A DNA stretch of 64,000 bases from Streptomyces gardneri (GCF_006539185.1 NZ_BJMN01000029.1:62001-126000), one strand, 5' to 3'. Shown: positions 25,991 through 35,144, counted from the first letter of the stretch. Notes: generated by a model not told the origin, from the sequence alone. Numbers and translations: made by a program.

Positions 25991-28426
25991 TCAGATCTCC
26001 AGGGTGGCGGTCAGGCGGGCGTCCACGAGGGAGTGGGCCGCCACGACCTCGTAGGCGCCGGGGACGAGGGCCCAGTCGCCCTTCTCCTCGTCCCAGATCT
26101 CGAAGGCGCGGCGGGGCAGCGCGATCTCGGTCTCGACGGTCTCGCCGGGCGCGGCCTCGACGCTCGCGAAGGCGGCCAGCCAGCGCGCCGGGCGCTCCAC
26201 CTGGTCGGCGACGGGCGCCAGGTAGATCTGGACGACCTCGCGGCCGGTGCGGTCGCCGGTGTTGGTGAGCCGGACGGTGACCGTCTCGGGGGCGGCGGTC
26301 AGGGAGTCGTACGACCAGGTCGTGTAGCCGAGGCCGTGGCCGAAGGCGTACGCGGGGACGGCGCCGGCCCTGTCCCAGGCGCGGTAGCCGATGAAGACGC
26401 CCTCGGTGTAGTCGAGTACGCCCTCGGTGGGGGTGACCTCGGTGACGGGGACGTCGGCGAGGGCGGCGGGCCAGGTGGTGGGGAGGCGGCCGCCGGGCTC
26501 CTCGGCGCCGGTGAGGACGTCGGCGAGGGCGTCGCCGCCCTCCTGGCCGGGGAACCAGCTGAGCAGGATCGCGGCCACGTCCTCGCGCCACGGCATCTCG
26601 ACCGGGGAGCCGGCGTTGACGACGACGACGGTGTTCGGGTTGGCGGCGGCGACGGCCCGTACGAGCTCGTCCTGGCGGCCGGGGAGGGCGAGGTCCTTGC
26701 GGTCGAAGCCCTCGGACTCGACGCGCTCGGTGGTGGCGACGACCACGACGGCGGTGTCGGCGGCGCGGGCGGCCTCGACGGCTTCGGTGATCAGTTCGTC
26801 GGGGCCCCGGCGGGGACCGAGGTGGACGAAGGAGAACATGACGGCCGGCAGCGGCGCCGCGAACTCCTTGTCCAGGGTGTGGCGCAGGGAGACCTCGACG
26901 GTCTCGCCGGCGGTGAGGGCGACCTTGGCGCGCTCGACCGGGGAGCCGAAGAACGCCTCGAAGGGGTCGGTCTCGGGACCCATCGCCTGGACGCCGTCGA
27001 AGACGGTGACGCCGCCGACGGTGAGGGCGAAGGCACCGAGGCCGCGGGTGCCGAAGGAGTGCTCGCCGGACTCGCGCGGGGTGAAGGTGCCGAGGACCTC
27101 GATGGAGGCGAGGGCCTCGTGGGTGACGCCGGCGGGCAGGTCGTCGCCGATCCACTGGACCTGGCCGTTGGGCAGGGAGCCCTCGCCGAGGACCCGGCCC
27201 TCGGCGTCGCGGCAGCGGGCGCGGAGGGTGAAGCCCTGATCGGCGGGGGTGAGTTCCTCGCTGGGGTCGGCGCCGACGGTGAAGGTCAGGGCGCCTTCGG
27301 GGAGGGCGGCGGTGAGGCCGGCGAGCGGGGAGACGACGTGGTCGGGGAAGACCTGGGCGGAGCCGCCGCCGAGGACGCGGGCGTCGCGGGCGGCGGCGCC
27401 GGAGAGGGCGACCGTGCCGCTCTTGAGGGGCAGGGCCCGGTTCTCGTTGCGGACGAGGACGAAGCCGCGGCGGGCGATCTCGCGGGCGAGGGCGTCGCCG
27501 TCGATGGCGGCGGGGTGTTCGGTGACGACCGCGGGGGCGCCTTCGAGGGCGCCGACGCGGGCGGCGAGCCGCAGGACGTTGCGTACGGCCGCGTCGACGG
27601 CGGACTCCTCGACCTCGCCGGCGCGGACGGCGGCGGCGAGGGCCTCGCCGTAGACGGTCTGCGGGCCGGGCATGGCGACGTCGAGGCCGCCCTCGATGTC
27701 GCCGGTGGTGGAGCGGGCGGCCATCCAGTCGGAGACGTTGTAGCCGTCGAAGCCCCACTCGCCGCGCAGGACCTCGTTGACGAGGTAGCGGTGCTCGGTC
27801 ATCGTCACGCCGTTGACCCGGTTGTAGGCGGTCATGATGCCCCAGGGGTGGGCGTTCTTGACGATGGCCTCGAAGGGGGCGAGGTAGAGCTCGCGGAGCG
27901 GGCGCGCGGCGATCGTGTTGTCGACGGTGAAGCGGTCGGTCTCGGCGTCGTTGGCGACGAAGTGCTTGACGGTCGTGCCGACGCCGCCGTCCTGGACGCC
28001 CTGGACGTAGCCGGTGCCGATCTCACCGGTGAGGTACGGGTCCTCGCTGTACGCCTCGAAGTGGCGGCCGCCGAGGGGCGAGCGGTGCAGGTTGACGGTG
28101 GGCGCGAGCAGGACGTGGACGCCCTTGCGGCGGGCCTCCTGCGCGAGGAGCCGGCCGGCGCGGCGGGCGAGCTCGGGGTCCCAGGCGGCGGCGAGCGCGG
28201 TCGGGGACGGCAGGGCGACGGACGGGTCGTCGGCGGTCCAGCGGACACCGCGGACACCGATGGGTCCGTCGGACATGACCAGGGACTTCAGGCCGATCTC
28301 CGGCAGGGCGGGCAGGGACCACATGTCCTGGCCGCCGAGCAGCCGGGCCTTGGTGTCCAGGTCGAGCTTGCCGAGCGCCGCCTCGACGGCCGCGTTCCGC
28401 GCGGCCTCCGCGCTGTTCTCCACCAT
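25991..28426 (-). CDS. Glycoside hydrolase family 3 beta-glucosidase with PA14 insert
   Basis: An 811-residue protein with no signal peptide, so it acts in the cytoplasm on imported beta-glucosides or oligosaccharides. The TIM-barrel domain (1-300) includes KHFVAND and the nucleophile segment WGFDGYNVSDW (Asp233). A second alpha/beta sandwich carries the acid/base region, interrupted by a PA14-like domain (about 390-520: FTPRESGEHSFGTRGLGAFALTV...). A fibronectin-III-like C-terminus ends it. The ATG at 28426 has GAGGAGG 8 nt upstream. Divergent from a TetR gene across an operator-like palindrome, so probably repressed by it. Close to BglX/DesR-like enzymes, but the exact substrate cannot be told. 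Confidence 0.95.
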   Translation of the reverse strand: MVENSAEAARNAAVEAALGKLDLDTKARLLGGQDMWSLPALPEIGLKSLVMSDGPIGVRGVRWTADDPSVALPSPTALAAAWDPELARRAGRLLAQEARRKGVHVLLAPTVNLHRSPLGGRHFEAYSEDPYLTGEIGTGYVQGVQDGGVGTTVKHFVANDAETDRFTVDNTIAARPLRELYLAPFEAIVKNAHPWGIMTAYNRVNGVTMTEHRYLVNEVLRGEWGFDGYNVSDWMAARSTTGDIEGGLDVAMPGPQTVYGEALAAAVRAGEVEESAVDAAVRNVLRLAARVGALEGAPAVVTEHPAAIDGDALAREIARRGFVLVRNENRALPLKSGTVALSGAAARDARVLGGGSAQVFPDHVVSPLAGLTAALPEGALTFTVGADPSEELTPADQGFTLRARCRDAEGRVLGEGSLPNGQVQWIGDDLPAGVTHEALASIEVLGTFTPRESGEHSFGTRGLGAFALTVGGVTVFDGVQAMGPETDPFEAFFGSPVERAKVALTAGETVEVSLRHTLDKEFAAPLPAVMFSFVHLGPRRGPDELITEAVEAARAADTAVVVVATTERVESEGFDRKDLALPGRQDELVRAVAAANPNTVVVVNAGSPVEMPWREDVAAILLSWFPGQEGGDALADVLTGAEEPGGRLPTTWPAALADVPVTEVTPTEGVLDYTEGVFIGYRAWDRAGAVPAYAFGHGLGYTTWSYDSLTAAPETVTVRLTNTGDRTGREVVQIYLAPVADQVERPARWLAAFASVEAAPGETVETEIALPRRAFEIWDEEKGDWALVPGAYEVVAAHSLVDARLTATLEI

Positions 28427-28478
28427 GGCCGTACCTCCTCGTTGACGTACCGATGACCCCGATGCGCCCATGGTGCAC

Positions 28479-28504
28479 TCACCTACCTGTAGATCGGTAG
28501 GTGA
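28479..28504. promoter_or_regulatory. Perfect 9-bp inverted repeat, likely TetR operator
   Basis: TCACCTACC (28479-28487) and GGTAGGTGA (28496-28504) are perfect inverted repeats with an 8-bp spacer. They lie between the divergent GH3 and TetR genes. Such a dyad suits a TetR dimer, able to repress both genes. Confidence 0.75.
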
Positions 28505-28583
28505 AGTTATTATTCTGTTACTTTCATGGGTGGGCGAAGCGGTACCGTCCTGTCGGACGACCCTGCGAGAGGAGGCCGCGGCG

Positions 28584-29156
28584 ATGGTGCGGGCCAGGAG
28601 CGAGGAGCGGCGGGCGGAGATCCTGCGCGCCGCCCTCGAAGTGATCGCCGAGCGCGGCTACCGCGGCGCGACCCTCGGATCCGTCGCCGAGCGCGTCGGG
28701 CTGACCCAGCAGGGGCTGCTGTACTACTTCCCCACGAAGGAGGCGCTGCTCGTCGCCGTCCTGGAGGAGCGCGACCGCTGGGACACGAGCGGCGGCCGGG
28801 ACCGCGAGGGCTGGCGGGTCGACCTGCTGGAGTCCCTCGTCGAGTACAACGCGATGCGGCCCGGGATCGTGCAGACCTTCTCCGCCCTGCTGGGCGAGAG
28901 CGTCACCGACGGACACCCCGCGCGGACCTTCTTCACCGAGCGCTACGCGCAGGTCAGGGCCAACATGGCGGACGTGCTGCGGCTGGAGTTCGGCGACCGG
29001 CTCCCCGGGGGCCTGACTCCGGAGCAGGCGGCCCCGCTGCTCACCGCCGTCATGGACGGGCTCCAGTACCAGTGGCTCCTGGACCCCTCGGCGGTGGACA
29101 TGCCGAGCGCCTTCCGTGACTTCCTGCGCCTGCTGCGGGGCGGCGGCGACGCCTGA
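28584..29156 (+). CDS. TetR-family regulator of the beta-glucosidase gene
   Basis: A 190-residue TetR protein. The HTH (AALEVIAERGYRGATLGSVAERVGLTQQGLLYYFPTKEALL) covers about residues 14-55; the rest is the helical ligand domain. ATG 28584 has GAGAGGAGG upstream; the longer frame from 28470 would run through the operator. It is divergent from the GH3 gene with the palindrome 28479-28504 between, and is probably an autoregulated repressor released by a sugar or glycoside. It ends 6 bp from the convergent oxidoreductase gene. Confidence 0.93.
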   Translation: MVRARSEERRAEILRAALEVIAERGYRGATLGSVAERVGLTQQGLLYYFPTKEALLVAVLEERDRWDTSGGRDREGWRVDLLESLVEYNAMRPGIVQTFSALLGESVTDGHPARTFFTERYAQVRANMADVLRLEFGDRLPGGLTPEQAAPLLTAVMDGLQYQWLLDPSAVDMPSAFRDFLRLLRGGGDA

Positions 29157-29162
29157 GGGGAG

Positions 29163-29963
29163 TCAGCGGGCCACGGCCGCCAGGTCCTCGCCGAGCAGGG
29201 CCGGGTCCCCGGTCAGCGCGGTGTGGACCGCCTCCAGGACGGGCAGCTTCGCCAGCGCCGTCGCGAGGGCGACGTCCTTCGCGGCGAGGGCGACCGGGAA
29301 GTACGAGCCGGTGGCGGTGGCGCGCCCGACGGCTCCCGCGAGGGGGCCCGCGCCGAGGGTGCGGAGGGCGAGGTCGCGGGGCAGGCCCAGGGCGCCGGCG
29401 AGCGCGAGGGCCTCGGCGACGAGGGCGACGCCGCCGATGGCCGCGTTGATGAGGACGAGCTTGAGGGCGGCGCCGGCGCCGGGGCCGCCGCACGGGGTGG
29501 TGGCGCCGAGCAGGTCGAGGACGGCGGCGACGGGCGCGGTATCGCCGCCCGCGAGGATCAGGAGCTCGCCGGTGGCGGCCCGGTCGACGCTGCCCATGAC
29601 GGGCGCGTCGATCAGGGTGACCCCGGCGGGGAGCCGGGCGGCCAGGGCGGCGACCGTGTCCGGGCCGACCGTCGAGGTGTCGATCCAGTGGGTGCCCGGG
29701 CGCAGCGCCGGGATCAGCCGGTCCGCGACGGCGAGCGCGGCGGCCGGGTCCGCGAGCATCGTGACGACGACGTCGGCGTCCCGGACGGCCTCGGCGGGGT
29801 CGGCGGCCCGGACGGCTCCGTCGGCGACGAGGGGGTCGGCCTTGGCGGGCGTGCGGTTCCAGACGGTCAGGGGGTGTCCGGCGTCGAGGAGGCGGCGGGC
29901 CATCGGCAGGCCCATGGATCCGAGGCCGAGGAAGGCGATCTTCTGCGGGGCGGTGTTGTCCAT
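29163..29963 (-). CDS. 6PGDH/3-hydroxyisobutyrate dehydrogenase-like oxidoreductase
   Basis: A 266-residue NAD(P)-dependent enzyme. The Rossmann fold is at the N-terminus (KIAFLGLGSMGLPMARRLL). HTWIDTSTVGPDT and ApVMGSVDRAATGELLILAGG form the substrate region, and KLVLINAAIGG holds the catalytic lysine. It is a few dozen residues shorter than typical family members. The ATG at 29963 is used; longer in-frame starts would overlap the divergent LysR promoter. Divergent from the LysR gene at 30022 across 58 bp, so the latter is its likely regulator. Substrate unknown. Confidence 0.9.
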   Translation of the reverse strand: MDNTAPQKIAFLGLGSMGLPMARRLLDAGHPLTVWNRTPAKADPLVADGAVRAADPAEAVRDADVVVTMLADPAAALAVADRLIPALRPGTHWIDTSTVGPDTVAALAARLPAGVTLIDAPVMGSVDRAATGELLILAGGDTAPVAAVLDLLGATTPCGGPGAGAALKLVLINAAIGGVALVAEALALAGALGLPRDLALRTLGAGPLAGAVGRATATGSYFPVALAAKDVALATALAKLPVLEAVHTALTGDPALLGEDLAAVAR

Positions 29964-30008
29964 GCCCTCGACGCTAGGACCGCCTCCTTCATGCGACAAG
30001 CGAATGTC

Positions 30009-30014
30009 TAGCAT
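30009..30014 (+). promoter_or_regulatory. -10 box of the LysR gene (leaderless)
   Basis: TAGCAT ends 7 nt before the ATG at 30022. Just upstream, CATGCG (29990-29995) and CGAATG (30001-30006) form a near-perfect dyad that could be the LysR site controlling both divergent genes. Confidence 0.45.
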
Positions 30015-30021
30015 GACTGCC

Positions 30022-30930
30022 ATGTCTCTCTCGCATGGTCTGTACGAGGCGTTCCTCGCCGTCGCCCGCGCCGGCTCCTTCACCGCCGCCGCCCACGCCC
30101 TCGGCTACACGCAGTCCGCGGTCTCCCGCCAGGTCCAGTCGCTGGAGGACGAGATGGGGGCGGAGCTGTTCGAGCGGCTGCCGCGCGGGGTGCGGCTGAC
30201 GGAGGCGGGCCGGGTGCTGCTTCCGCACGCCGAGGCGGTACGGGACCGGCTGGCCGCCGCCCGGGCCGAACTGGCCTCGCTGCGCACGCTCGACGGCGGG
30301 CTGCTGCGGCTGGGGGCCTTCTCCAGCGCCACCGCCTCCCTCGTGCCGCGCGCGCAGGCCGCGTTCCGCGAGCGGCATCCGGGGGTGGTGGTCACGCGTG
30401 TCGAGGGGCCGTCGGTCAAGCACCTCGGGCTCGTCGCGGCCGGGGAGGAGGACCTCGCGGTGGTCGGGCCGACGCCCGCCGCTCCCCCGCCGCCGGGTGT
30501 GACGCTGCACCACCTGCTCGACGAGCCGATGCTGGTGGCCCTGGCGCAGGGGCACCGGCACGCGGGGCGGCGGGCGGTGCGGCTCGCCGAGCTCGCCGAC
30601 GAGGAGTGGATCACGGGCCACGAGCGCCTGGAGGACACGCTCTTCCGTCCGGCCGTCGCCGCCGGGTTCCGGCCGCGCACCGGGCTGCTCGCGCACGACT
30701 GGATCGCCAAGCTGGGGGCGGTCGCGGCGGACCTCGGGATCACGCTCGTGCCCGCGCTCGCGGCGGCCTCGGTGCGCCCGGACGTCGCACTCGTGACGAT
30801 CCACCCGGACGACGTGCCGTACCGCCGGATCTGCGCGGCCGCGCCGAGCACGCCGACGGTGGCGGCGACCGCTTTCCTCGGCGTGCTGCGCGAGACGGCC
30901 GAGGCGCTAATACCCCCCACCCACCCTTGA
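30022..30930 (+). CDS. LysR-family transcriptional regulator
   Basis: A 302-residue protein. The N-terminal HTH is LYEAFLAVARAGSFTAAAHALGYTQSAVSRQVQSLE (about 6-40), followed by the periplasmic-binding-protein-like effector domain. ATG 30022 is preferred over ATG 30013 because a TAGCAT box lies 7 nt upstream and the 30013 codon overlaps that box. It is divergent from the 6PGDH-like gene, the usual layout for a LysR protein and its target. A nitrilase gene follows 20 bp downstream and may be co-transcribed. Confidence 0.93.
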   Translation: MSLSHGLYEAFLAVARAGSFTAAAHALGYTQSAVSRQVQSLEDEMGAELFERLPRGVRLTEAGRVLLPHAEAVRDRLAAARAELASLRTLDGGLLRLGAFSSATASLVPRAQAAFRERHPGVVVTRVEGPSVKHLGLVAAGEEDLAVVGPTPAAPPPPGVTLHHLLDEPMLVALAQGHRHAGRRAVRLAELADEEWITGHERLEDTLFRPAVAAGFRPRTGLLAHDWIAKLGAVAADLGITLVPALAAASVRPDVALVTIHPDDVPYRRICAAAPSTPTVAATAFLGVLRETAEALIPPTHP

Positions 30931-30950
30931 CCCTTACAGAAGGGCGCGGG

Positions 30951-31676
30951 ATGATGGCCGCCGTGATCATCGCAGCCACCCAGTTCGCCCCGGTCGCCGG
31001 GGACATCGACGCCAACGTCCGTACGATCGCCGGGCTCGTCCGGGCCGCCGGGGCCGAGGGGGCCCGAGTGGTCGTCTTCGCCGAGCTCTGCCTCAGCGGG
31101 TACGAGCCCTCGCTGATCCGGGACACCCCCACGCTCGTCCTCACCGAGGACGACCCGCGCCTCGAACCGCTACGGGACGCCTGCCGGGAGGTCTCGGCGG
31201 CGGCCGTGGTCAACGGGCCCGTACGGACGGCCGACGGGCGGACCGGGGTCACCTCGCTGGTGATCGGGCCCGACGGCGGGCTCCTCGCCCGTTACGACAA
31301 GCAGCATCTGTACGGGATCGAGGAGGAGGTCTTCGCGCCGGGCACGGCCGACGGGCGGTTCGCGCTCGACGGGGTCCGCTTCGCGACGGCCACCTGCTAC
31401 GACAACCGCTTCCCCGAGCTGGCCGAGCGGGCCGCGGCCGAGGGGTGCGCGGTGTATCTGGCGAGCTCGGTGCTCTCCGCCGACAACGACTCGTTCGAGG
31501 CGGTGTATCCGGTACGGGCGCGGGACTTCGGTCTGTACGTGGTCCTCGGCAACGTCCTCGGGGCCAACGAGGACGGGATCGGCACCGGCCGGGCCGGGGT
31601 CTGGGGCCCGGACGGGGAGCGGCTCGCGGACGCGGGGACGGACGCGCCGGGGTTCGTGCTGGCCGAGGTCGGCTGA
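30951..31676 (+). CDS. Carbon-nitrogen hydrolase (nitrilase superfamily)
   Basis: A 241-residue amidase-like enzyme. The catalytic triad of the superfamily can be traced: Glu in VVFAELCLSGY, Lys in RYDKQHLYG, and Cys in FATATCYDNRFPE. The family hydrolyses amides or nitriles such as omega-amides. The start is the first of two consecutive ATGs, with GAAGGG 6 nt upstream. It follows the LysR gene closely. Two hairpins follow its stop codon. Confidence 0.92.
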   Translation: MMAAVIIAATQFAPVAGDIDANVRTIAGLVRAAGAEGARVVVFAELCLSGYEPSLIRDTPTLVLTEDDPRLEPLRDACREVSAAAVVNGPVRTADGRTGVTSLVIGPDGGLLARYDKQHLYGIEEEVFAPGTADGRFALDGVRFATATCYDNRFPELAERAAAEGCAVYLASSVLSADNDSFEAVYPVRARDFGLYVVLGNVLGANEDGIGTGRAGVWGPDGERLADAGTDAPGFVLAEVG

Positions 31677-31737
31677 CGGGACACGGAACCACGGGACCAC
31701 AGAGACACGGAGACACGGATACACGAAGGCACCGAGA

Positions 31738-31809
31738 AGCCGGGCGGCCGTGGGACATGCGGCCGCCCGGCTCGGGGAAGTCCGTCACGGGACCCCCGGC
31801 CCGTGACGG
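31738..31809. terminator. Two tandem hairpins between convergent genes
   Basis: AGCCGGGCGGCCG/CGGCCGCCCGGCT (31738-31750 with 31760-31772) forms a 13-bp stem, and CCGTCACGGG/CCCGTGACGG (31782-31791 with 31800-31809) a 10-bp stem. They lie between the nitrilase and the M4 protease genes; each may serve one strand. A GACACGGA-rich short repeat precedes them near 31679-31725. Confidence 0.8.
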
Positions 31810-31822
31810 TGCCCCGTCCCCG

Positions 31823-34009
31823 TTACGGGGCGCTCAGGCCCAGCGTGTACGCGCCGGAGCCGCTGTACGCGTGGACCACGTACCGGTAGTAGCCCGCGGT
31901 GCCGTAGTAGCTGGTGTCCTCGTCGGCGGACGCCGTGCCGCCGACCGCCACGTCCACCCAGCCCGACCCGTTCCACTTCTGCAGGTAGAGGTCGAAGTCG
32001 GTGCCGGCCGGGCCGCGCAGGCAGCCCACGTGGGTGCCGGAGGTCGCCGAGTAGTAGTACGAGCCGTCGGGCTGGACCGCGGTCTGACCGGACGTCAGGC
32101 TGCCCTGGTAGCTGTACTCGGCGTTGTCGCAGCCGGTGGGCGGGGTCGTGGTGCCGACCGACAGCTGGTAGGTGACCGTGTGGGTGGCGGAGCCCGTACC
32201 GGTGACGGTGATCGGGTAGGTGCCGTTGGCCGTGCCGGCCGCGACCTGCACGGTCATCGTGGAGGAGGAGCCGGAGGTCACCGAGGTGGGGCTGAAGGAG
32301 ACGGTGACGCCGCTCGGGGCGCCGCTCGCGGAGAGCTGGACGGTCTGCGCGCTGCCGCCGGTGGTGCTGGTGTTCACCGTCGAGGTGACGGAGGCACCCG
32401 GCTGGACCGAGCCCGTGGCCGGGTTCAGGGCGAGCGAGAAGTCCGGGTTGGTGGTGCCGCCACAGTCGGTCTCACCGGACTGGGCCGGGACGCCGATCGC
32501 GTTCCACGCCGCCTTCACCGCGTTGCACTCGGCGCTGCCGTAGGTGTTCTTGGCGCTGGTCAGCGTCGCCCTGCGGGCGGCGAGGTGGTTCCAGGAGGAG
32601 GTCTTCATGAGCAGCGCGCCCATGAAGATCTTGCCGGCCTTCTGGATGCCGATGCCGGTCACCGAGGAGGGGCCGCCGGAACATATGGGGCTGTTGGGCT
32701 TGCCGCCGCCCGGGTTGGAGCCCTCGGCGAGGAGGTAGAACCAGTGGTTCTGCGGGCCGGCCGCCGCGTGCACCTCGGTGCCGGAGGTCAACTGCGGGTA
32801 GCAGTTGGGGTCGTTGTTGATGAGCGACGGGTTGTACATGTTGCGGATCGGCTGGTTGTTGCCGGTGAAGTTCAGCTTCTCGCCGACCGTGTAGTCGGGG
32901 GTGTCGTTCGGGTTGTTGGCGAAGTGCTCGGTGAGCGCGCCGAAGATGTCGCCCGTCGACTCGTTCATCCCGCCGTTCTCGTTGGACGAGCCGGCGCTGC
33001 CCGGGGTCCGGTCGAAGATCTCGTGGCCGTACTCGTGCGCCACGACGTCGATGCCGGTGAGCTGGTTGGTGCCGTTCTGGTTGCGGCCGTACGTGGTCTT
33101 CGAACCGTCGTAGTACGCGTTGACCTGGCTCAGTCCGGCGCGGGCCGGGACCATGCCGCCCTGGCCGTTGATGCCGTTGTAGCCGAACCACTGCTTGAGC
33201 ATGTCGGACTCGCGCTGGGCCGCGTACATGATGTCGACGCAGGCGGTGACCAGGTCGTTGGCGCCGTTGTTGCCCCAGGGCGAGGAGCCCGTGTAGGCGC
33301 TGCCGTTCTGGCCGCCGCACTTGAAGCCGCCGCGGCTGGTGTCGGTCATGGAGCTCGCGGCGGTGTCGATGGTGACGTTGCCGTTGTGGTAGCCGCGGCC
33401 GTCGGCGTGCTGGACCTTGTCGGTGGCCTGCGCGACGGAGCCGGTGCGCGCGTCGACGTAGGTGTCGAGGGCGCTCGGCGCGTTCTGCGCGGTGAGGCCG
33501 ACGACCCGGGTGTGCCAGGTCAGGACGGCCTTGCCGCCCTTGAGGAGCACGGTCAGCTCCGGGGCGCTCGCGCTCTCCACGGAGGCGAGCTGCTTCCGGG
33601 CGGTCGCGAGGGCGGCGTCGGCGGTCACCTTGGCCTTGGTGGAGACCTTGATGGCGGGCGCCTTGGCGCCGGTCACCTCGCGGACCTTGCCGGCGCTGTC
33701 GGAGACGACGACCGCGTCGCCGCCGACGACCGGGAGGCCGCGGTAGGTGCGCTCGTACGAGGCGTAGTACAGGCCGTTCGACCAGGGGGTGACGGAGGTG
33801 CGGACGAGTTCCTCGTCGGCACCGTGCCGGAGCTCGTCGAGGCCGCTGGCCGCGGCGCCGTCGGCGGCGGCGAGCGCGAGGGACTTGCCGTGGCCCGGGG
33901 GTACGGGCTGCGCCTGCGGGGCCGCGGTGGCGGTGCCGGCGAGGGCGGTCGCGAGGCTCGCCGACAGCGCCAGGGCGGCCACGGCCGCCGTGATTCTGCT
34001 GGGGTGCAA
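31823..34009 (-). CDS. Secreted M4 (thermolysin-like) neutral metalloprotease
   Basis: A 728-residue pre-pro-enzyme. A Sec signal peptide covers about 1-30 (AVAALALSASLATALAGTATAA), then an FTP/PepSY propeptide (about 45-200). The M4 catalytic domain (about 205-500) has the zinc motif HEYGH (His325, Glu326, His329) and the third ligand in GGMNESTGD (Glu350). Ig-like (about 510-600) and pre-peptidase C-terminal-type (about 615-728) beta domains follow. The start codon is TTG at 34009, with GGAG 6 nt upstream (CGGAGCAGACG). Divergent from a LysR gene, as in several Streptomyces neutral protease loci. It degrades extracellular protein. Confidence 0.93.
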   Translation of the reverse strand: MHPSRITAAVAALALSASLATALAGTATAAPQAQPVPPGHGKSLALAAADGAAASGLDELRHGADEELVRTSVTPWSNGLYYASYERTYRGLPVVGGDAVVVSDSAGKVREVTGAKAPAIKVSTKAKVTADAALATARKQLASVESASAPELTVLLKGGKAVLTWHTRVVGLTAQNAPSALDTYVDARTGSVAQATDKVQHADGRGYHNGNVTIDTAASSMTDTSRGGFKCGGQNGSAYTGSSPWGNNGANDLVTACVDIMYAAQRESDMLKQWFGYNGINGQGGMVPARAGLSQVNAYYDGSKTTYGRNQNGTNQLTGIDVVAHEYGHEIFDRTPGSAGSSNENGGMNESTGDIFGALTEHFANNPNDTPDYTVGEKLNFTGNNQPIRNMYNPSLINNDPNCYPQLTSGTEVHAAAGPQNHWFYLLAEGSNPGGGKPNSPICSGGPSSVTGIGIQKAGKIFMGALLMKTSSWNHLAARRATLTSAKNTYGSAECNAVKAAWNAIGVPAQSGETDCGGTTNPDFSLALNPATGSVQPGASVTSTVNTSTTGGSAQTVQLSASGAPSGVTVSFSPTSVTSGSSSTMTVQVAAGTANGTYPITVTGTGSATHTVTYQLSVGTTTPPTGCDNAEYSYQGSLTSGQTAVQPDGSYYYSATSGTHVGCLRGPAGTDFDLYLQKWNGSGWVDVAVGGTASADEDTSYYGTAGYYRYVVHAYSGSGAYTLGLSAP

Positions 34010-34104
34010 CGTCTGCTCCGATCGGGGTGGGATCGTGGTGGGGGAGACGGATCGTCGCGCCGAGTATGGGCGTGAACATGACCGGTTCGGGACATCTCAT
34101 CCGG

Positions 34105-34149
34105 CATAAGACGCGGGTTATGGTGCGGCCGCGCGGTGCTGCGTACGCT
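34105..34149. promoter_or_regulatory. LysR-type site and leaderless -10 box
   Basis: CATAA (34105-34109) and TTATG (34118-34122) form a dyad with an 8-bp spacer, fitting a T-N11-A LysR box. A TACGCT box (34144-34149) lies 6 nt before the ATG at 34156. The dyad sits between the LysR and protease genes. Confidence 0.45.
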
Positions 34150-34155
34150 GCTGAA

Positions 34156-35118
34156 ATGCAGCTGGAGTTGAGGCATCTCGAGGCCGTCTGCCGGATAGCG
34201 GAAGCGGGCAGTCTGGGACGCGCGGCCGGCCGGCTCGGGGTCTCCCAGCCGGCGCTCTCCGCGCAGCTCCGGCGCATCGAACGGGTCGCGGGCGGGGAGC
34301 TCTTCCTGCGCGGCCGGAACGGCGTGGAGCCCACCCCGCTGGGCGAGTTCGTCCTCTCCAAGGCGCGGCTCGTCCTCGGCGAGATGGACGCGCTCGCCGC
34401 CGGGGCGCGGGCCGTCGCCCCCGGCACCCCCCTGCGGCTCGGCTGCATCCTGCTCGTCCTGGTCGACGGACTGCTCGGGCAGCTGGAGCGGGTGATGGCC
34501 GGTCAGGACATCGCGGTGACCGTGGAGCACTCGGCGACCACCCTGACCCGGCAGCTCGGCGCGGGCCGGTACGACGCCGTCCTGTACGGGGAGGTCAACG
34601 AGCACGAGGTCGCCCTGCCCGAGGGCACCACGGCCAGGACCCTGGTGCCCAAGGAGCCGTTCTGCGTGCGCCTCTCGGCCGCGCACCCGCTGGCCGGGAA
34701 GGAGCGGATCGCGCTGGCCGAGCTGGCCGGCGAGGACTGGATGACGCTGGTGGAGGACGACGACGGCGGGCCCGAGGCGCTGGTCGCCGCCTGTGCGAAG
34801 GCCGGGTTCACGCCCTCACTGCGGCACCGGGTCGCCGACCGGAAGATGCACTACGACCTGATCGCCTCGGGCCGGGCCATCTCCATGAGCCAGCCGACGG
34901 CCCCGTACGCGGAGGGCACGGTCCTGCGCCCCCTGGAGGGCGACCCGGTCCTGGGCCGGATCCGGCTGGCCTGGAACAGGGCGGCGGTCCCCGCTCGGCA
35001 GGCGGAGCAGCTGTACCGGGCGGCGGTCCACGCCTACCTGGCGAACGTCGGCAACAACGCCTTCTACCGGGAGTGGTGGGACGCCCGACCGGAACTGCAC
35101 CCGGTCCTCGACGCCTGA
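34156..35118 (+). CDS. LysR-family regulator divergent from the metalloprotease gene
   Basis: A 320-residue protein. The HTH is LELRHLEAVCRIAEAGSLGRAAGRLGVSQPALSAQLRRIE (about 2-42), and the effector-binding domain follows. The start ATG is set by the TACGCT box 6 nt upstream. The divergent arrangement with a secreted neutral protease is typical of Streptomyces, where such LysR proteins activate the protease gene. That the target is the adjacent gene is an inference from position and the CATAA/TTATG site. A C-terminal extension (NNAFYREWWDARPELHP) exceeds the usual LysR length. Confidence 0.92.
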   Translation: MQLELRHLEAVCRIAEAGSLGRAAGRLGVSQPALSAQLRRIERVAGGELFLRGRNGVEPTPLGEFVLSKARLVLGEMDALAAGARAVAPGTPLRLGCILLVLVDGLLGQLERVMAGQDIAVTVEHSATTLTRQLGAGRYDAVLYGEVNEHEVALPEGTTARTLVPKEPFCVRLSAAHPLAGKERIALAELAGEDWMTLVEDDDGGPEALVAACAKAGFTPSLRHRVADRKMHYDLIASGRAISMSQPTAPYAEGTVLRPLEGDPVLGRIRLAWNRAAVPARQAEQLYRAAVHAYLANVGNNAFYREWWDARPELHPVLDA

Positions 35119-35144
35119 AGACGCCGGGGACCGGGGGTGTACGC

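Noticed and set aside
24939..27758. A 939-codon minus-strand frame across the SGNH and GH3 genes
   Set aside because: It is low-complexity Arg/Pro/His and overlaps two well-supported genes and their terminator.
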